Below are positions 33,401 to 45,879 of a stretch of DNA of 64,000 nt, piece after piece. The notes below the pieces were generated by a model that searched no databases, was not told the DNA's origin, and was given only the letters and a program-made list of their open reading frames with translations. Location of the stretch: the NCBI GenBank assembly GCA_963555705.1, contig OY743174.1, positions 23,903,108 through 23,967,107 on the forward strand, given 5' to 3'. Positions within the stretch are counted from its first letter, which is position 1, and the number at the start of each line of letters is the position of its first letter. Source of the DNA: Ligustrum vulgare (taxonomy: Eukaryota > Streptophyta > Magnoliopsida > Lamiales > Oleaceae). The position numbers and the translations under genes were made by a program.

Positions 33401-35018
33401 TCGAAAATCCCGTCCTTAAGACAAATCTCATTTGAAAAATTGTTCCAAGTAGATCGTTCAAAAACCAAAACAAAATTGTTGTCTATTTCTGTCAATATGA
33501 GCTCCCTTTACAATTTGGATTCTTTTTATAATGATGTTCTCTCAACTCTGATGTCTTATTGTGAGCTGATTTGTTCACTTGTCCCTTGCTTGTGCCTTAC
33601 ATGCTATTACAGGAAGTCTTACTATGGATTAAATCTGTGGTAGAGGAGTGTGGAGAGAATGTCAGCAAAGAAAATTTAAAAGACCATATCTGGAAAACAT
33701 TGAACAGCGGCAAGGTAGTATATACATTAAAATTTTTGAATTGTTCCATGTTCTTCCTTCTCTCACAACTTTGTTTTATATAACTGAAATGTAAAACTTT
33801 TTAACCCCTTTCTCTGAATTGCAGGTTGTTCCTGGATTTGGACATGGAGTTCTGCGTAAGACAGATCCAAGATACACTTGCCAGCGAGAGTTTGCACTAA
33901 AGCACTTGCCTGATGATCCACTGTTCAAACTGGTTCGCACTTGAGCCTTTATATTGTAATATGGCCTTGTCTCTATATGGTACACTGCTTACTGGCAGGT
34001 GTTAAAATTTTCCCTCATTAATATTATTAGCATTAATTTATAATTATTTTTGTGCAGGTTTCAAACCTATATGAAGTAGTCCCTCCAATTCTCTTAGAAC
34101 TTGGCAAGGTAAATGATGCTCTGTTTCTATTGGAAGTTGTTTCAGATAATACCTTGAGAAATTATAACCTTTTATATTGTGACCGAATTATTCATATACT
34201 AAGAAGAAAGATGTCCTCAGAGGATTGAATAACCTTTAACAGAGAAATTTGGTCCAACTGAAGTATTGGATTTTCCGTTATCAGTCCTGCAATCTAAGGA
34301 ATATTATGGAGAATAGTTCAACACATTTAAAGCAATTAATTAAAATTAATCTGGAGAAGTCTGAGCGATGATATTCGATATTTTCAGCATTCTTTACTAA
34401 TGTAATCCTTTCTCCTGTTAATGATCTCATCCTGCAGTTTTTGCGCTTGAATCTAATTTATATACCTTCCTATACAGCAAATGAGCTTGCTTTAATTTCT
34501 CGTTTTCACAATAGAGATAATTGCTCAACTAGTTTTCTCATTGGTCTATAATCCGAAAATTCTATTTCTTGCAAATCTCCACCTAATGAGCAGTGTTTCT
34601 GGGTTTTTGTAGGTTAAGAACCCTTGGCCCAATGTAGATGCCCACAGTGGTGTGTTGCTCAACCATTATGGATTGACTGAAGCAAGGTAAGCTCATCATT
34701 CTCTCTCAATACTTGACTCTCTTTTAATTATAAAAAACATGAATATAATAACAGTTTTACTATCATTATCGACAGATACTACACCGTTCTCTTTGGTGTA
34801 TCAAGGGCTATTGGCATTTGTTCTCAGGTTCATTGCCCAATGTTCCTTCTTCTACTGGTATTCCAATTCTTATTTGTGATTTTTATTCTGAGTTTTGTAC
34901 TATTTTTCTGTTTTTGTTCGTTTAGCTTATATGGGATCGCGCTCTTGGATTGCCACTTGAGAGGCCAAAGAGTGTTACGATGGAATGGCTTGAAAATTAT
35001 TGCAAGAAAGCTGCTTAA
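25936..35018 (+). CDS. CS: Citrate synthase, mitochondrial (19 coding exons, 472 aa)
   Basis: Condenses acetyl-CoA and oxaloacetate to citrate in the mitochondrial matrix (TCA cycle entry). Coding exons: 25936-25989, 26090-26152, 27114-27155, 27698-27763, 27872-27937, 28075-28188, 28430-28493, 28809-28891, 31020-31069, 31152-31229, 31385-31513, 31614-31656, 31839-31925, 33613-33714, 33825-33932, 34058-34108, 34613-34686, 34776-34827, 34926-35018. They total 1419 nt in one frame with GT/AG borders throughout. Catalytic residues are H308 (GPLHGLANQ), H354 ([13 protein letters not shown]) and D409 (NVDAHSG), at the same 46- and 55-residue spacing as H274, H320 and D375 of pig citrate synthase. 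The N-terminus ([18 protein letters not shown]) is an arginine-rich presequence; there is no C-terminal SKL-type peroxisomal signal. Length matches plant mitochondrial citrate synthases. The gene looks fully functional. Confidence 0.97.
27541..27564. repeat. (CT)n microsatellite in a citrate synthase intron
   Basis: Twelve uninterrupted CT dinucleotides within the intron between coding exons 3 and 4. Confidence 0.9.
28892..31019 (+). other. Long citrate synthase intron (2.1 kb) with an (ATT)n tract
   Basis: The largest intron of the gene. It has a pure ATT/TTA microsatellite at about 30372-30433 (some 20 units) and AT-rich flanks. No terminal inverted repeats were recognised, so I cannot say whether its length comes from an insertion. 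A small open frame at 29106-29327 is intron sequence. Confidence 0.7.
32200..33064. mobile_element. Tourist-like MITE in citrate synthase intron (between coding exons 13 and 14)
   Basis: About 865 bp flanked by TTA (32197-32199 and 33065-33067), with imperfect inverted ends (left GGTGGCGTTCTGTTTG, right reverse complement GCCCCTGTTCTTTTTG, 11 of 16). Both ends are rich in TTTTCGAAAA and AAAACGCG words. Inside are a poly-A run of about 29 (32711-32739) and a perfect 19-bp stem with 3-nt loop at 32900-32940. The TTA target fits PIF/Harbinger MITEs, but the weak ends leave the class open. Confidence 0.55.
32900..32940. repeat. Perfect 19-bp hairpin with 3-nt loop
   Basis: TACACAAAACGCCCAAAAC (32900-32918), loop GAG, then its exact reverse complement (32922-32940), followed by a long T run. 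It lies inside the intronic MITE. Confidence 0.95.
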
Positions 35019-35260
35019 GAGAGAAATCTCACAGGGTTAGAGTAATGTTTACATTTTTTGTAATAATAATTGCTTGTAGAAAGGCATTTTCTGCGGTGAA
35101 ATCGATGTCTGTGGTCCAATAGTATCTCACTTCAAGTCTCTATCAGCATTAAATTATTTTTAACTTGGAAATTACTCGAATTAAGAAGCTGTTTGTTTTT
35201 TCATTTCCCCCCATTATTCATTATCTCAGTTGAGGCTTTGTGATTCTCCAATTCATGAAC
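35019..35260 (+). other. Citrate synthase 3' UTR (approximate)
   Basis: Follows the TAA at 35016-35018. AT-rich with AATAATAAT (35060-35068), which could act as a plant near-upstream polyadenylation element. The end point is not determined. Confidence 0.5.
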
Positions 35261-35543
35261 CCCTAAGTTGAATCCCATGGTTGATATCGTAATGTTTGTT
35301 TGGCTCTTTTGCTGACTTTATTAGGCAATTATCAGTCTGTATTGTTAAACTATTGATTGTACATGATCGGGCACGTTTGATCACATTTGGATTGATGTAT
35401 AATAAATTATGCCCTAGTTTGGCTACTATTTTTTGAAAATCAAATTTATTCAACATTAAATTTCAACCATCTATCTTAGTCAAGTCTATTATTTTTGACT
35501 TTTCAAATATTTTTTAACCACACATTCTCTCAAATTTTTTTTA
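35261..35543. other. Intergenic, MITE-like tail
   Basis: No gene. 35400-35540 contains TTAACCACACATTCTCTC, the reverse complement of the AATGTGTGGTTAA motif seen at 33080, 40060 and 40110, so it is probably a piece of a short dispersed element. Confidence 0.4.
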
Positions 35544-36809
35544 TCTATATTATTCTATATTATTATTTTATATATAAAACCAGAATAGCCGTCAAAATTT
35601 GTTCTCGCCTAAAAACCTTCCAAAAATAACCTTGCGCATTTATGGCGTTTGTTTGTAACTTCTATATTTACCAAAAATAAAATGTTTTGAAATTTATTAG
35701 CCTTAATTAATCCTAGAAAATTGCTTGAATTGCTTACATTTATTGTTATATTAATTAATAAGCATTTAATAACAAGACTTTGACATTATTATTTTAATTA
35801 AATTTGAATTTATTTTTATAATTCGTTGGAAAAAAAAAGGTCAAGTGAACATGGGCGTGAAGCACTGAAATTAGTTGTTAAAATTTGGATTAGATTTTGT
35901 AATAAATAAATCAATCAAATTGGTTCTTATTATATAGTTAATCTCGTATCAGTTTAGTTCTTATTTGTTTACAAATTAAGATAAATAATAATGTGATGAG
36001 ATTGTTATTTGCATATTTTTATTATAATTACCATGATTATGATTATTATTATTAATGTTAATCTGAATGAATTCAATTGATATTTATAGCTATCGAAATT
36101 AAAATTATTATTTAATTATTGATATTTTATTCGTTTACTGTTCTTAATATTAAAAATACTACGTGCAGTTGAAAATGTTTTTTGGCTAATAATAATATTA
36201 ATAAATATCACTATTTAAAAATCCAGACAAAGTCGGGCGGGCCGATCGGGAAACCCGCTACCCAATCAAAAAATCGTGTCGGGTGACCCCTAAAACCAGA
36301 CCTAGTCAAAGTTAGTGGACCTCGAGTCTCCACTCAGACAATTCACCTGATCCCTCGGTTGGATCGATGGTTGGGTATGAGAACATTGAAAATTCTAATA
36401 GTATGGTCAAGAATTATTAATATATATATATTTTTTTTTTGGTTATTCTTAATTTTAATAGTTGTGTAAAAGTTATATGGAATAATATTTTGGATATAAT
36501 TGTCATTTGTAGTATCATAATAATTGCTAGATTTACGTAATTATTATTTTGACTATTTGATTTTGTAAGTAAAAATTTAATTTTGTTGGTTAAATATAAA
36601 TATTTGTTGGGTTAATATTAAATACACATTTATAATTATTGCGATTGATATTTTTGAACAAAAATTGGGGAAAAAAGTTAAATAAGAGAGGGAAATGCAA
36701 AATAATGAGAAATAAATTGACACCATCCACAACATCAATAATTATACCCATAATATTACATTAAACATTATATACCTTTAAAATATTTTTTTTTATAATT
36801 TCATTATTT

Positions 36810-37090
36810 GTAATATGGATTTCAAATCGAAAATCTCAATGAGAAGTTTAATTCAAGCTAACAACTGAGAGTAAATAATAAATATATTTTCCATAAAATT
36901 GTCTAAACGATCAAAGGTAAAAATTTTATTTTATATTTTTCTTCAATATCCCATTCATTAAAAATTATATCATTTAAGTTATTTTTCTTATCAAATTAAA
37001 ACAAAGAATAATTATACAAATTTTCGAAGCAAATTCAATTAAGTTGTATTAATTTTTACAACTCAAGATTTCAATCAATTTATTCATTAT
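36810..37090 (+). repeat. Dispersed repeat, copy 1 (copy 2 at 39040-39690)
   Basis: The segment with TCTCAATGAGAAGTTTAATT, then CAAGCTAACAACTGAGAGTA and a later TATTTTCTTATCAAATTAAA matches 39060-39200 and then 39580-39690 in the same orientation and order. No coding content. Confidence 0.6.
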
Positions 37091-38197
37091 CTTGACATTA
37101 TTTTTATTTATTTACTGATTATGTTTATTGTCTATTTTTTATTATAAACTTAAATAACTATAATATGCAGAATATATAATACATGTTTTAACAAATAGTT
37201 CATATAATTTTTATTAAGCAGTTGATCGGTCATAAATTTTATTAAAATATTAAAATAATAATTTAATAATATTAAAGAATTTGTCAATATGAAGAAATAA
37301 AAACAAATTCATGTAACAATATTTATTAAAATTAATGATTATTTTTTAGGAAAACATTTGAAATTAATAATTAATGCTTAAAAAATCAAAATATACCAAA
37401 AAAGTTTATCTTACCCCTCTTTTGGTAAGAATATGATAATGAACATTATATAAAAATAAAAGTGTCAGTCCTACAGAGAATATGTATGTTGAGTTTTCCA
37501 CATATGTTAAATCAAAAAATTGAATTGATATGTTTATGGTACACACGCTAAATTCATGGCCCCGTTTTCTCGCAAAAATGGTAAAACAATTAATTGATTT
37601 GTAATTTTATTAAAATATTAAAATAATAATTATATGTCATAAAAAATGGTAATTTTTATTTTATTTTATTAATATATATAGTCCATGTTTGGCCTCCTTT
37701 AAATTTTTAACATGTTTTTCTTTTTATTCTTTTCAACAACACATTTATCAATAAAATAATATTAGACATAAACTCAAAAAAAAAAAAAATTACTATATAT
37801 ATATTGACATATAATTAAATATGAATTTAATTATATTCAATTAAATGCATCACATTTTTAAAAAAAAGATTAATCATGCAAAGGGTCTCTTGGGTTTAAT
37901 TTCAATCACTTTCTTGTATCATAAATTTTATGTTGATTTTCACTTCTATGAGTCGTCAATATTATTTAATTTGTTGCAATTACTTTATTTTATGTAAATT
38001 ATAATATTTTGAGGGTTATTATTTTTATTCATGGTATTTAAAAATATTTGGACAATTTTATTTATTTATTTATTTATTTTATGCATAAATTATATTATTT
38101 AATTTAAGTTTGAGCAATTGTTTAAAATATATTTTGTTTGTAATAACTTTCGTACATCACACAAGTGTGAACAACCACAAATTGTACAAACTATTTA

Positions 38198-38630
38198 GCT
38201 CATGTTTGATCTCTATTATTTCAAGCTCATTTTTAACTACATATTATATGAATAAAATAATCAACACATAAATCTAAAAGATTTCTTATTTTTTAACCAT
38301 ACATTCTCCAAAAGTTACTACTCCCTCCGTCTAATTATATAGACTGCTTTTCCTTTTTCTTTTGTCACAATTATATAGACTTGTTTCTTTATTGAAAAAT
38401 ATTTATTTTGTTAGTTTACCAATATACCCCTATTTATTACTTTTGATATAATAGTTTTAATATTAAATAAGGGTAAGTTGGAAATCTTCTTTACAAAAAT
38501 TAATTTTTCAACGATATTAAATACGTTTTCTTAATCTATGGGAAAAGTCAAATAAGCCTATATATTTGGAACGGATTGAGTATTACAAACTAAATTATTT
38601 TGAAGTAATTAATCTCAAACAGGGGCATAG
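38198..38630. mobile_element. MITE interrupted by a Stowaway insertion
   Basis: The outer parts (TGTTTGATCTCTATTATTTC at the left, a TTATTTTGAAGTAATTAATC to GGGGCATAG stretch at the right) correspond to the uninterrupted relative at 15235-15395. Imperfect inverted ends (GTTTGAT...ATTATTTCAA / GTTTGAGATTAATTACTTCAA). Confidence 0.55.
38321..38580. mobile_element. Stowaway (Tc1/mariner) MITE
   Basis: 260 bp beginning CTCCCTCCGTCTAATTATAT and ending GGAACGGATTGAG, flanked by TA on both sides (38319-38320, 38581-38582). These are the termini and target typical of plant Stowaway elements. It is nested in another MITE. Confidence 0.85.
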
Positions 38631-38810
38631 TATTTAAAGAGGTTTTCCAAAATATATGATAATTACTCATTTTTACTTTGAGCATTTTTTGACAGTTTTA
38701 ATCATTAATCAAAACAAATTGTTTTTTCAAACTTTTTTCTATTTTGAAATAATATTTACCGTAAAATTATTCATATTGTTCTTTCGTGTAACGCACGGGT
38801 GTGATACTAA

Positions 38811-39458
38811 TAACAATATAGTCATCACATAAATCAGCACACAGTTTATCGCCTATTTTTACCTTTTATTTTAGGAAATTTATTAATTATATCAATTTAT
38901 TTTAATAAATAAATTAGAAGAGTTCAGTTAATGCAAAATGTAATAAATAATTTACAGTGAAAAAAATCTATAAAAAGTCAAATTATAGATTATTTTTATT
39001 CTTTTGATAATTATTACATTATTTTGAAGTTGAAAAATATGCAATATGGGTGTTAAATCCAATATCTCAACGAGAAGTTTAATATAAGCTAACAAATGAG
39101 AGTAAATTCTAAACATATCATTCATAAAATCGTTTAAAATACTAGAAGTAAAAGTTTTTAATTATACTTTTTATTTACTTTTTCCAATTTTCAATCTTTT
39201 TAATTTATCTCGTTTAAATCCAAAAATGATACCTATAATTTCTTACCTAAATTCCTCCCTTTCCCCCGACAACACCCACCACCACATTCCTCCCCTAACT
39301 CTTCATCTTTTTCTCTCGCCAACCAAACCACCGCACGCGCGCATCCACCACCGTCGCCCCGTGAGAGACCTGGCCTCGTCCCTCCCACCTCGTAAGAGAC
39401 CCACCTCCCTCTTTAAATACATGTGTTTGTATCTATATATATATATATATAATGTATG

Positions 39459-39506
<48 letters not shown>

Positions 39507-40458
39507 ATAATATTTAAATATATGTATTATATATAATTGTAATGTATATAAATATATATGTGTTTAAATAGTCAATCTCGAATATTTTCTTATCAAATTA
39601 AAAGAAATAATGAATATCCAATCTTTTTAAGTAAATTTAGTTATCATTTTAATTTCTACAACTTTAGGTTCCAATAAACTTATTGGTTCTGTTTTTAAAA
39701 TATATTACATATATACTTTAACAATTAGGTCATTGAATTCTATCAAAAATAAAAATAGAAGGAGCTAGCAAACTCATTTGATTTAAAAATAGAATATGGT
39801 CAACACATTTATTTAACATGTAAAAAATAATTTTTTTTTCCAGTAACATGACTCCAACCACTCGGTGAAAAATAAAAAGTCACGATGCATTGGAAACCAT
39901 TGAATAAGAATATGTTTGATATAGACTATAGATTAAAATAATTTTAAATATGTGGTTGGAAGTAAAGGAAAGTGGTATAAAAATAAAATAATTGTCAATT
40001 CAATCAATTGAGTGATTGAAAATGAAAGTTGAAAAATGATTTTATTTTTTTAGAATGTGTGGTTAAAAAATAATATGTGTAATTGTAAAAAATGAGTTTT
40101 TAAAGAATGTGTGGTTGAGAATGAACATTGAAAAATTAATTTTTAAATATTCAATTTTATACAAATAGTGATAAATTTTTATGTCTTGTGGATTAAGCCC
40201 TCATTTATAAATTGAGATGTATCGATTAATTAATTTTGTAAATGTTTAGCATTCATTAATCCAATTGGTGGAATAGAAGACAGTTCTTCATTAACAAAAG
40301 ATGAATAAGAAGAAGAGGTTTTAACCCAAGAACCTCCATAGCAACATAGAATGATTGCAGTTAATAGGTCAAGCGACAAAACATCAAGATGGCTACTCAA
40401 TATAATGTTATAACGATCTTACATGCTCTGTTTAGAATACAATGGCTTATGCACTTTT
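38811..40458. other. AT-rich repeats and microsatellites
   Basis: 39040-39200 plus 39560-39690 is the second copy of the 36810 repeat. It is split by an inserted C-rich stretch (39240-39410, CACCACC-rich) and an (AT)n tract (39434-39450 and 39461-39503). 40060-40125 has two AATGTGTGGTT(A/G) motifs. No supported gene; the frame at 39226-39507 is low-complexity. Confidence 0.55.
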
Positions 40459-42060
40459 TGTAACACTCTAAGTTTAAAATTTTAAACCTAAACGTGTTAA
40501 CTTCCTTTCACTTTAAATACGGAATTAAACCATTATAAATATTAATTTTTTTCTATTGTAAAACTCTATGAATATTTTGACAAAATCTCTCTTGTAAATT
40601 TGACTTAACCAACCTGTGAGGAACATCACAATCACAACCACACTAACAATTTAAAATTTTCAAAACACAACACATTCAACATCCAACATTCAACCACAAT
40701 TCAAAATCAAACTTCAACATCACCAAACTACTCAAAAATCAATCCTCAACATAACAAATTCAAATTAATGAGTTCCAATTAATGAAATGTAAGATAAACT
40801 AACCACTACTAGGAATACTTTAACTCATTTGAAACTAAATTTAGTTATGCAGTTTAAGAAATAAGTAAATAAAGAAACAAGAAATGGAAAACTGAAATTA
40901 AATCCTTAAATTCAATCTAAAAACTTTTCGAACTCGGGTACTGCGTGAATCTGCCACCAAATGCTCTCCTCAGATTATCTAGCTTTAATCACTTGAAATG
41001 GGAGGGGGGAGGGGTGAGCTGTAAATTAAACTTCGTGCATGCGATACATGCTTATGACATAAAATACTTTAAAATATGTATCGTCGTTCACTTTAATTTT
41101 TCAAACTTTTACTTTAAAATTTCAAGACTTCAACTCATTTCTATTGTGAGTTCACTTTGTTAATCTTCTAGCTAATAGACAATAGTGGGCGAATCCTTAT
41201 TTGGAATCAGACTCATTCCACCACAAATTGGTTTAACACTCACTTTTTTCACCGCAAAACGAATTAACATTCCACAGTAAAGCGGTCGAACATTCCACCA
41301 CAAACACGATTTAATTCGGGCACGTCTATCCCCTGTGCCGCATTTTCCACTCTCCTCTTTCATGACATAGAAGTACACTCATTTCTTTTTGAAAACTTGG
41401 GATAATATCTTTTGACAGAAATTGCATTTTCCCACATTTTTCTTTAAACATTTGGGGTTTCAAATTTATTTACAGTACATACTTGTTGATGCAATTGCAT
41501 GATAGCATGCATGTTTGAACATTTTCATAGATTATACAGACTTGAATAAATTTAGGGAAAACATCAAAAGCGGATAAATCGCAAGACAATATCTTAAGCA
41601 TATTAATCGACATTAACCATTCAACTTGGATAAAAATAGGGAAAGTTTACTTATTTGACATCCTTAATATTTACCTTCTTTCTTAGATAGCACTTGGAGG
41701 TGTCTCGATTGCTCGTGAAGTTAATGTTCCAACAAATTCAATTAATAATTACACACATAATTGCATTTAAACAACTTTCTAATTTTATGATAACCAGTTT
41801 TCATATTAGTAAAAAAGTTAACGAATTATTTAGTCAAAGTCAAATATTCAATGTTCAAGTCAAATGAGAACTTAAGTTGAACAAATTATTTTGTTGGGAC
41901 TTAAGCTGAATTTACAAAAGCTTGAGGGTTAAGATCATAGAAAATGGAAATTTAAAGATTTAGTTCTCAATTATTGGTAGTTAAGGATTTAATGTTATAT
42001 CATATGAAGGTTGGGGGACTTGATTTATAATTTTTTAATAGTTATCCATTACTTTAGACA
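40459..42060 (-). repeat. LTR-like remnant, - orientation (chromovirus type, solo or truncated)
   Basis: Begins TGTAACACTCTAAG at 40459, the reverse complement of an LTR end of the ...GTGTTACA type used by long-LTR chromoviruses. Features such as a GCATGCATGTTTGAAC stretch (41500) and a TTGGGGGACTTGATT stretch (about 42010) resemble the reverse complement of the LTR at 17392-20094 in layout. The other end and flanking target site could not be fixed. Small open frames inside are not supported. Confidence 0.4.
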
Positions 42061-42129
42061 TGTAAGTGATATATCTATCATTTGCTTGAGAAATCAAAAG
42101 CAAATAGAGATACTTCTATAATTCATTAG

Positions 42130-43152
42130 TATAGGAATGACAAAAAAATGGGTAATATACGTCGATTTTTAGTAAAATCGATGCCTATAAAAGGACGGTG
42201 ATGACATTTTTGTAAATATAATCTAAGAATACGGGTAGGTTGTAATTACACAACCGACGCTTAAAGTTGAAAGTTAAATAATTTGCGTTGGTTCTTGAAG
42301 AACCGATGTGCATACTTAAGTTTTACGCATCCGTTATTCAAGAACTAACGCGTATTCTTAAGTTTAACGCGTCGGTTCTCTCGTAAAACTTAAAGAAACC
42401 GGTTTACGCGTAGGTTCCCGACGAGTAAAACTTAAAGAAACCAGTTTAACGCGAACCAATGCAGATGAATCGAGATGATGAGCCTCAAGATGAAGAATTC
42501 TTGTGATTTCTCACGAGATGGAAGATTCATGGTAATATAGTGTGTAGCGACTATGATGGATTATCTCGATGAATGGTGATCTCCTTGAGTATGAGGAAAT
42601 GTCACATGATTTATCTTGAGGGAGGACCCGATGGACCATGTGTACCTCGTGGGCCTTATTTGAGGGATGATTGTTGGGAATGCAAACAATCCCACATCGG
42701 TTGTGAGGAAGGAAATAAACTACCACATAACCCAAGTGAGCTACTCCACCCATTATCAATTGGTTTTGGGTCGGAACCTTAATTGGGCCTGAGTTTTGGG
42801 CTTGGGACAGGGCAAATTGAAATATCCATGGTCACAACACAATTATTAATATATAGTTGGTTTATTGTTCTATCATGAAAAATATTAACTCAAAACTAAT
42901 AATTTTTTATTATATCTTCACATATAGACCATTAGATATGAATCGAGATTGGATGTATGGCAGAGTAATACACATGAATATGTAAAAGGAGTTGAAAAAT
43001 TTATGAAATGTGTCAAGGATCACAAAATAAAGAAAGGTGAAGCAATGATTTTATGTCCTTGTTGTGATCGCAAGAATCTGAGAAAGTTTCGTAATTCTGA
43101 ACAAGTAAAGAGTCATTTAATTAGTCATGAGTTTAAGGTAGATTATATATGA
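42130..43152 (+). mobile_element. CACTA (En/Spm) transposon remnant
   Basis: 42140-42470 is dense in short GCGTCGGTTC / GAACCGATGC and TTAACGCG words in both orientations, the subterminal repeats of CACTA elements. It is preceded by a decayed terminus (GACAAAAAAATGGGTAATA). 42937-43152 encodes a Transpos_assoc-type N-terminal domain: MNRDWMYGR in one frame, then SNTHEYVKGVEKFMKC and a CPCCDRKN block plus a VKSHLISHEF block in another. One frameshift and later stops break it. The TNP2 catalytic part is not recognisable. Confidence 0.65.
42670..42830 (+). repeat. TRIM-like short LTR fragment (tentative)
   Basis: TGTTGGGAATGC...TCCCACATCGGTTGTG followed by a GGGCTTGGG stretch resembles the conserved start of plant TRIM/short LTRs (cccacatcgg). 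No partner LTR or PBS was seen, so this is weak. Confidence 0.3.
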
Positions 43153-44433
43153 TAGATATGTCATGGTGAGAGTATGCTTCTTCAGACGAGCACTGATGAC
43201 GATGATGATGATTAGTAGGAGAATAATTTGAGCAATATTGATGATAATGATGTGAAAAATGATGAGAATGATATGATAGAGTCTCCTGTACCTACCGTGA
43301 AGTTTTGTCGTCTTCTAGTCACCTTCCTAGCATGGCAGGTTCATCAAAGGTAATATCCATTTTGATGATTATCTTTCTCATTTAGAATACCATAGGCGAT
43401 ATCTCTTAACACCGGAGGAGATCCCCATAAAAATAACTTTCTTAGCTCTCTATCCAACTTTGATCATGTAAATTGATGATAATATGAAGTAGACGACAAT
43501 AGGCAATTGATGAGATGACACGCATACGTCTAAAGTCAATAAGAAAGCAATATTTCATTCCAAATGTTTATGATTTATTGGCTCCAGAAGAGCATAAGAA
43601 GCCACATGAGTCTCCCTTGATTACGTCACTGTTTTTGTTTCTCAACTCGAGTTTGGTTTTCACCTTCCCTTACATAGCTTCTTTGTTGATATCTTAAACC
43701 ATTTCAATATTTGTCCATTTCAATATTCGGTCGTCGGACGAATTTCACGCTTTGTTGGATGGCACTGTCCAATCTTTTAAGGATTTTTCGAGTATGTTGT
43801 AGAAATTATTAGTGCATCTTAAGATCAGTACATGACTAGATTTAGGGTCGACAATGGGTCGAGCCGAGCTCGTGATTCATGTGATCCCTTGAGCGAAACA
43901 ACTCCCTTGAAGCAAATCTATATTTGGATCTTTGATGTAACGCGTACTTTACTTGACTAGCTTTTCGAAGGGAAAAGTGGGTAAAAACTTTATTTTAAGA
44001 AGAGGAAAAATATTAAAAACAAAAAAGAAGATAGCAACCACCACAAATATGTAATTTCTTTCTTTCTCTTTCCCTTTTTAATTAAAATCGAATGTTTACC
44101 CATACAACGATTAGTCTAAAGTCCATATTATTTTTTATTTATCATTACAATATTATTTTATGCATTTAAATAAACATACATATTTAACTTCTATATAATC
44201 TTTAGCGTTTTGCTGCTCATAAGAAAATGAGTAGAAAATGGTGAAAAGTAAACACATATTCGAAGTAGGCCGCCGCATGGTGACCATTTAAACTTACACA
44301 AAGATAACAGAAGTTGACAAAACACATGAAAAATATTAAAATAATAATTTCGGCGGGATCCAGAGTTGTCGAACATGTCTAGGATAGCCTTCCTGCTCGA
44401 GCATTAATCTGAGCTTCAAGCGTAGCTGCCGTT
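43153..44433. other. Non-coding stretch, possibly decayed CACTA body
   Basis: No frame that I can support. The GATGATGATGATT-rich part at 43195-43270 continues the acidic stretch expected after the CACTA N-terminal domain, but stops are frequent. The open frame at 43515-43697 has no recognisable domain. Confidence 0.4.
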
Positions 44434-45865
44434 TGTTGGAATTTTATATGTTCATAGAATATAATTCACGACATTCAAAATAAAATATTAATTAATTATA
44501 TTAATATGAAATTGTGTTTGTCCATGTGTCGATTTGATATTATAGATTGAGTATTTAAGTTGTTAAATACTGAAAAATTTAATTTATAATTTGATCTAAA
44601 ATTAACGTTCACGATCAGTAAATAAATATGGAAAATTTATTTTGATAAGATCGTCTCAGTCTTATTAAAGTCCATCTTTGACTTTGGTAATAAAATTGAG
44701 AGTATGTTTGGAATGTATTGGACGGGACCACGTGAAATTAATTTGTGGCATTGACGGTACAAATTTAATTTCACTTGACTATCGTACGTTAGACCTTAAT
44801 CCTAATCGGATAATAGACTTCGATTACTAACTTGAAGTTCATTGATGTATCAATAGGTGAGATCAAATTACTGATCAATATCTCCGTATTTTGGGAATTA
44901 AAGTGAACCAACAAGGAACATATATTCGTATTATGAAATCCATCACCCTTTAGGTATGATTATAATCTCACTGGTTCTTCTAGTGGACAGTTGAATCTGA
45001 GCTCAGTAATTCGATAGTTACTGTTGAACTCTATGATGTGATGTGATCACATCGAATTGTCAGATATAAGATGAGAGTTGAGATTTTATAAATATTCAAA
45101 GAAGAGCACTTTGGTCAATTTAGCTTGCTATGAATATTCCAGTTGATCGACGGGGGTAACATGTAAGAGAGATAAGTCAGAGGATAAAGTTATTGATTAT
45201 TGTTTCAGTAATTATAATTTTACTAAGAGTACAATCTAATTCTTTTAATGGAATAGAACATGATTAATTAATTAATTTTGACTGATCACGAGTTGACTAG
45301 GTCATAATTAATTAATTGGAGCTTAGTTTAATTGGGTCCGATCAGATTCCCTCGGTGACTTCACTATAATAGGCTTATATAGGTTTATTACTTGTTTTGA
45401 GCTGTGCAGAAATGAGTCTAGGTTATGGTACTAGGGTTGGTAGGGTTTGAGAGTGTAAAGATGTTACAAATAGTCTCCTAAAATTATTTTTCTTAACCTA
45501 GTTTGCAAAGTGGCGAGACACACACTAAAGTGTGTAGTGTGTGTTTCCTCTTTACAAAAAAAAAAAAAAAAAAAACCCTAATCCTAGTTTTACCTAGGCC
45601 TAGAGAAAGGTGACAACACATCTGTACAGCTGTTATTGGAGAACACTGAGAAAAACTTGAGGGTTTAAAGTTTTGGTGGAATCAAGAAGCAGTTTAAAAA
45701 AAAAGATTATTGTAAAGCACGCTACAAGGATAATATATCTTTCAATTTTTTTATGCACGAAATTATTTATTCTAAGTTAAATACATGGAACAGAAAATCC
45801 TGTAACGAGATTATCTAGTCATAAGAAATCAATTTTTGTGAGTAGAACAACCCGAGTTCCCAACA
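44434..45865 (+). repeat. Copia-type 5' LTR (1.43 kb)
   Basis: Starts TGTTGGAATTTTATATG and ends GAGTTCCCAACA (TGTTGG...CCAACA inverted ends), with a tRNA-iMet PBS (TGGTATCAGAGC) at 45868-45879. Assigned to Copia by the style of ends and PBS spacing; no Copia coding sequence follows. An A-run of 19 lies at 45557-45575. Confidence 0.7.
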
Positions 45866-45879
45866 ATTGGTATCAGAGC

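Larger units (their letters stand above)
35544..38810 (+). mobile_element. Possible non-autonomous Helitron
   Basis: Starts TCTATATTATTCTATATTAT after an A at 35543. It ends GTGTGATACTAA at 38810 followed by T, that is A^TC...CTAA^T. A short hairpin (CGTG-TAACG-CACG, about 38784-38797) lies about 11 bp before the end, as Helitrons have. Another copy of the 5' end (shared AATAGCCGTCAAA and TTCTCGCC) lies in reverse at 24190-24261. No Rep/helicase is encoded. A Stowaway and a MITE are nested near the 3' end. The two ends have not been shown to belong to one insertion. Confidence 0.4.

Noticed and set aside
25936..35018. Peroxisomal citrate synthase
   Set aside because: The N-terminus is a mitochondrial-type presequence, the C-terminus ends in lysine-lysine-alanine-alanine with no SKL-type signal, and the sequence follows the mitochondrial form throughout.
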